NCBI GenBank assembly: GCA_034008185.1
Contig: CM067086.1
Span: 39,512,507-39,576,506, forward strand
Source: Gorsachius magnificus
Lineage: Eukaryota; Chordata; Aves; Pelecaniformes; Ardeidae
Direction: 5' to 3'
DNA length: 64,000 nt
Shown here: piece after piece, positions 63,301 to 64,000 of the stretch
Numbering within the stretch: the first letter of the stretch is position 1
Layout: every line of letters starts with the position of its first letter
Position numbers and translations under genes: made by a program
The notes under the pieces: generated by a model
The model's input: the letters and a program-made list of their open reading frames with translations, nothing else
Databases searched by the model: none
Told to the model about the DNA's origin: nothing

Positions 63301-63597
63301 CTCGGTCTCACTGTACTTGATTTGCCTTTATCATTTGTCACTTTGAATTTCACATAGCCATATCTTAAAAATTCCACAGATGTCCTTAAAATAATTGCTA
63401 GCATAGAGTCACTAAAAAAAACCCAAACATACATCTGGCAAAAGTTTTTAATCGAAATAGTTTCATACACAAAATAAAGTAAGAATAGGAAACCAAAGTA
63501 ACAATATGCAGACTTCAAGAAGCGTGCTTGTTTCCTTGCAGTTAACCACAGTATAACACACATCGTAACCATACAGCCAGATTTTGCCAAACACATT

Positions 63598-63618
63598 AAA
63601 AAAAAAAAAAAAAAAAAA
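63598..63618. repeat. Poly-A run (21 A)
   Basis: Twenty-one A followed by tctagg. It encodes the run of Phe in the minus-strand open frame. No retrotransposed body is recognised upstream. Confidence 0.9.
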
Positions 63619-63914
63619 TCTAGGTAAGAAGAGCAAATAGCTTTGGATGTTTGTGAGGGATTCCCATGAGAAATCACAGGAAAATACCTGTAGACAAAGT
63701 CTGCACAAATCCATACAGGGATTTCACACATACTGGGTGTTTCACATCTAATGCATGGCACAGATCACCTGCGTGCAGGAGCAAACCCACCACGCCTTCA
63801 GGACGCACTGGGCTTGCTGTGCCTTCTCAGGTCACCCGTGTGGTTTATGCCCAGTAAGTCTTATTTCAGACAGACAGTCACGCCTTGGATATTTCAGATT
63901 CACTGCGCACATGT

Positions 63915-63940
63915 CATACGATGTCCACATACGATGTCCA
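63915..63940. repeat. Perfect 13-bp tandem pair
   Basis: catacgatgtcca occurs twice head to tail with no spacer and no mismatch, in otherwise unique sequence. Confidence 0.9.
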
Positions 63941-64000
63941 TACAGATTTCTGTCTGGGAAACGTTGCAACTTGATTAATAAATTCCATCCTTTCTCTGGC

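Larger units (their letters stand above)
59851..64000. other. AT-rich non-coding DNA with one long open frame
   Basis: No gene is recognised. Contents are a CA repeat at 60372-60392, T-rich tracts at 60427 and 62597-62616, a 21-A run at 63598-63618, a 13-bp perfect tandem pair at 63915-63940, and a 159-codon minus-strand open frame at 63282-63761 that starts with GTG, not ATG. The block 62200-62480 is slightly GC-richer with a 76-codon minus frame. Confidence 0.4.

Noticed and set aside
1..64000. CRISPR arrays, operons, integrons or other prokaryotic systems
   Set aside because: No regular spacer arrays, no dense coding, and the repeats are avian retroelements. The only regular array is inside the LTR and its units are diverged and contiguous.

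Overview
The window looks like AT-rich, intron-like or intergenic DNA from a bird. The evidence is several CR1 LINEs of clearly different ages, their 3' ends made of ATTCTATG-type short repeats, and one GC-rich endogenous-retrovirus LTR of a type I recognise from avian genomes. There are no bacterial features: no operons, ribosome-binding sites or dense coding. I found no host protein-coding exon, tRNA or rRNA that I can support. The species cannot be named from this sequence alone.

Layout. 1-5106 is plain AT-rich DNA. 5107-7056 is a CR1 element with a complete-looking endonuclease domain, a frameshift, and a reverse transcriptase (RT) cut off before its catalytic core. 7408-8476 is a solo LTR on the minus strand carrying about nine copies of a ~48-bp unit, a CCAAT/TATA-type promoter and a polyadenylation signal. 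8477-29714 is mostly unassigned, with two small minus-strand CR1 3' ends (12978-13218, 21109-21178), a duplicated 29-bp segment around a poly-A run near 13.6 kb, and a 47-bp direct repeat shared by 20.4 and 23.5 kb. 29715-30030 is a plus-strand CR1 3' end.

30031-45602 has no interspersed repeat that I can recognise. It contains palindrome- and octamer-rich patches near 32.1 and 33.0 kb that could be regulatory. 45603-52194 is a CR1 graveyard: an RT fragment split by a nested CR1 tail (45837-45974), an abutting CR1 in the opposite orientation (46562-47026), a very old CR1/L3-like LINE (about 48070-49880) split by a young CR1 (48748-49194), and a minus-strand copy of that young CR1 (51918-52194) that differs at only two positions over ~264 bp. 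The rest holds three more CR1 remnants (50797-50830, 55058-55128, 59547-59850), homopolymer tracts and unassigned DNA.

Nothing here acts together as a pathway. The content is a layered record of retrotransposition in non-coding host DNA. I found no convincing undescribed system. The items most worth checking are the repeat-bearing LTR, the 3'-truncated CR1, the near-identical inverted CR1 pair, and the repeat-free stretch with possible regulatory patches.
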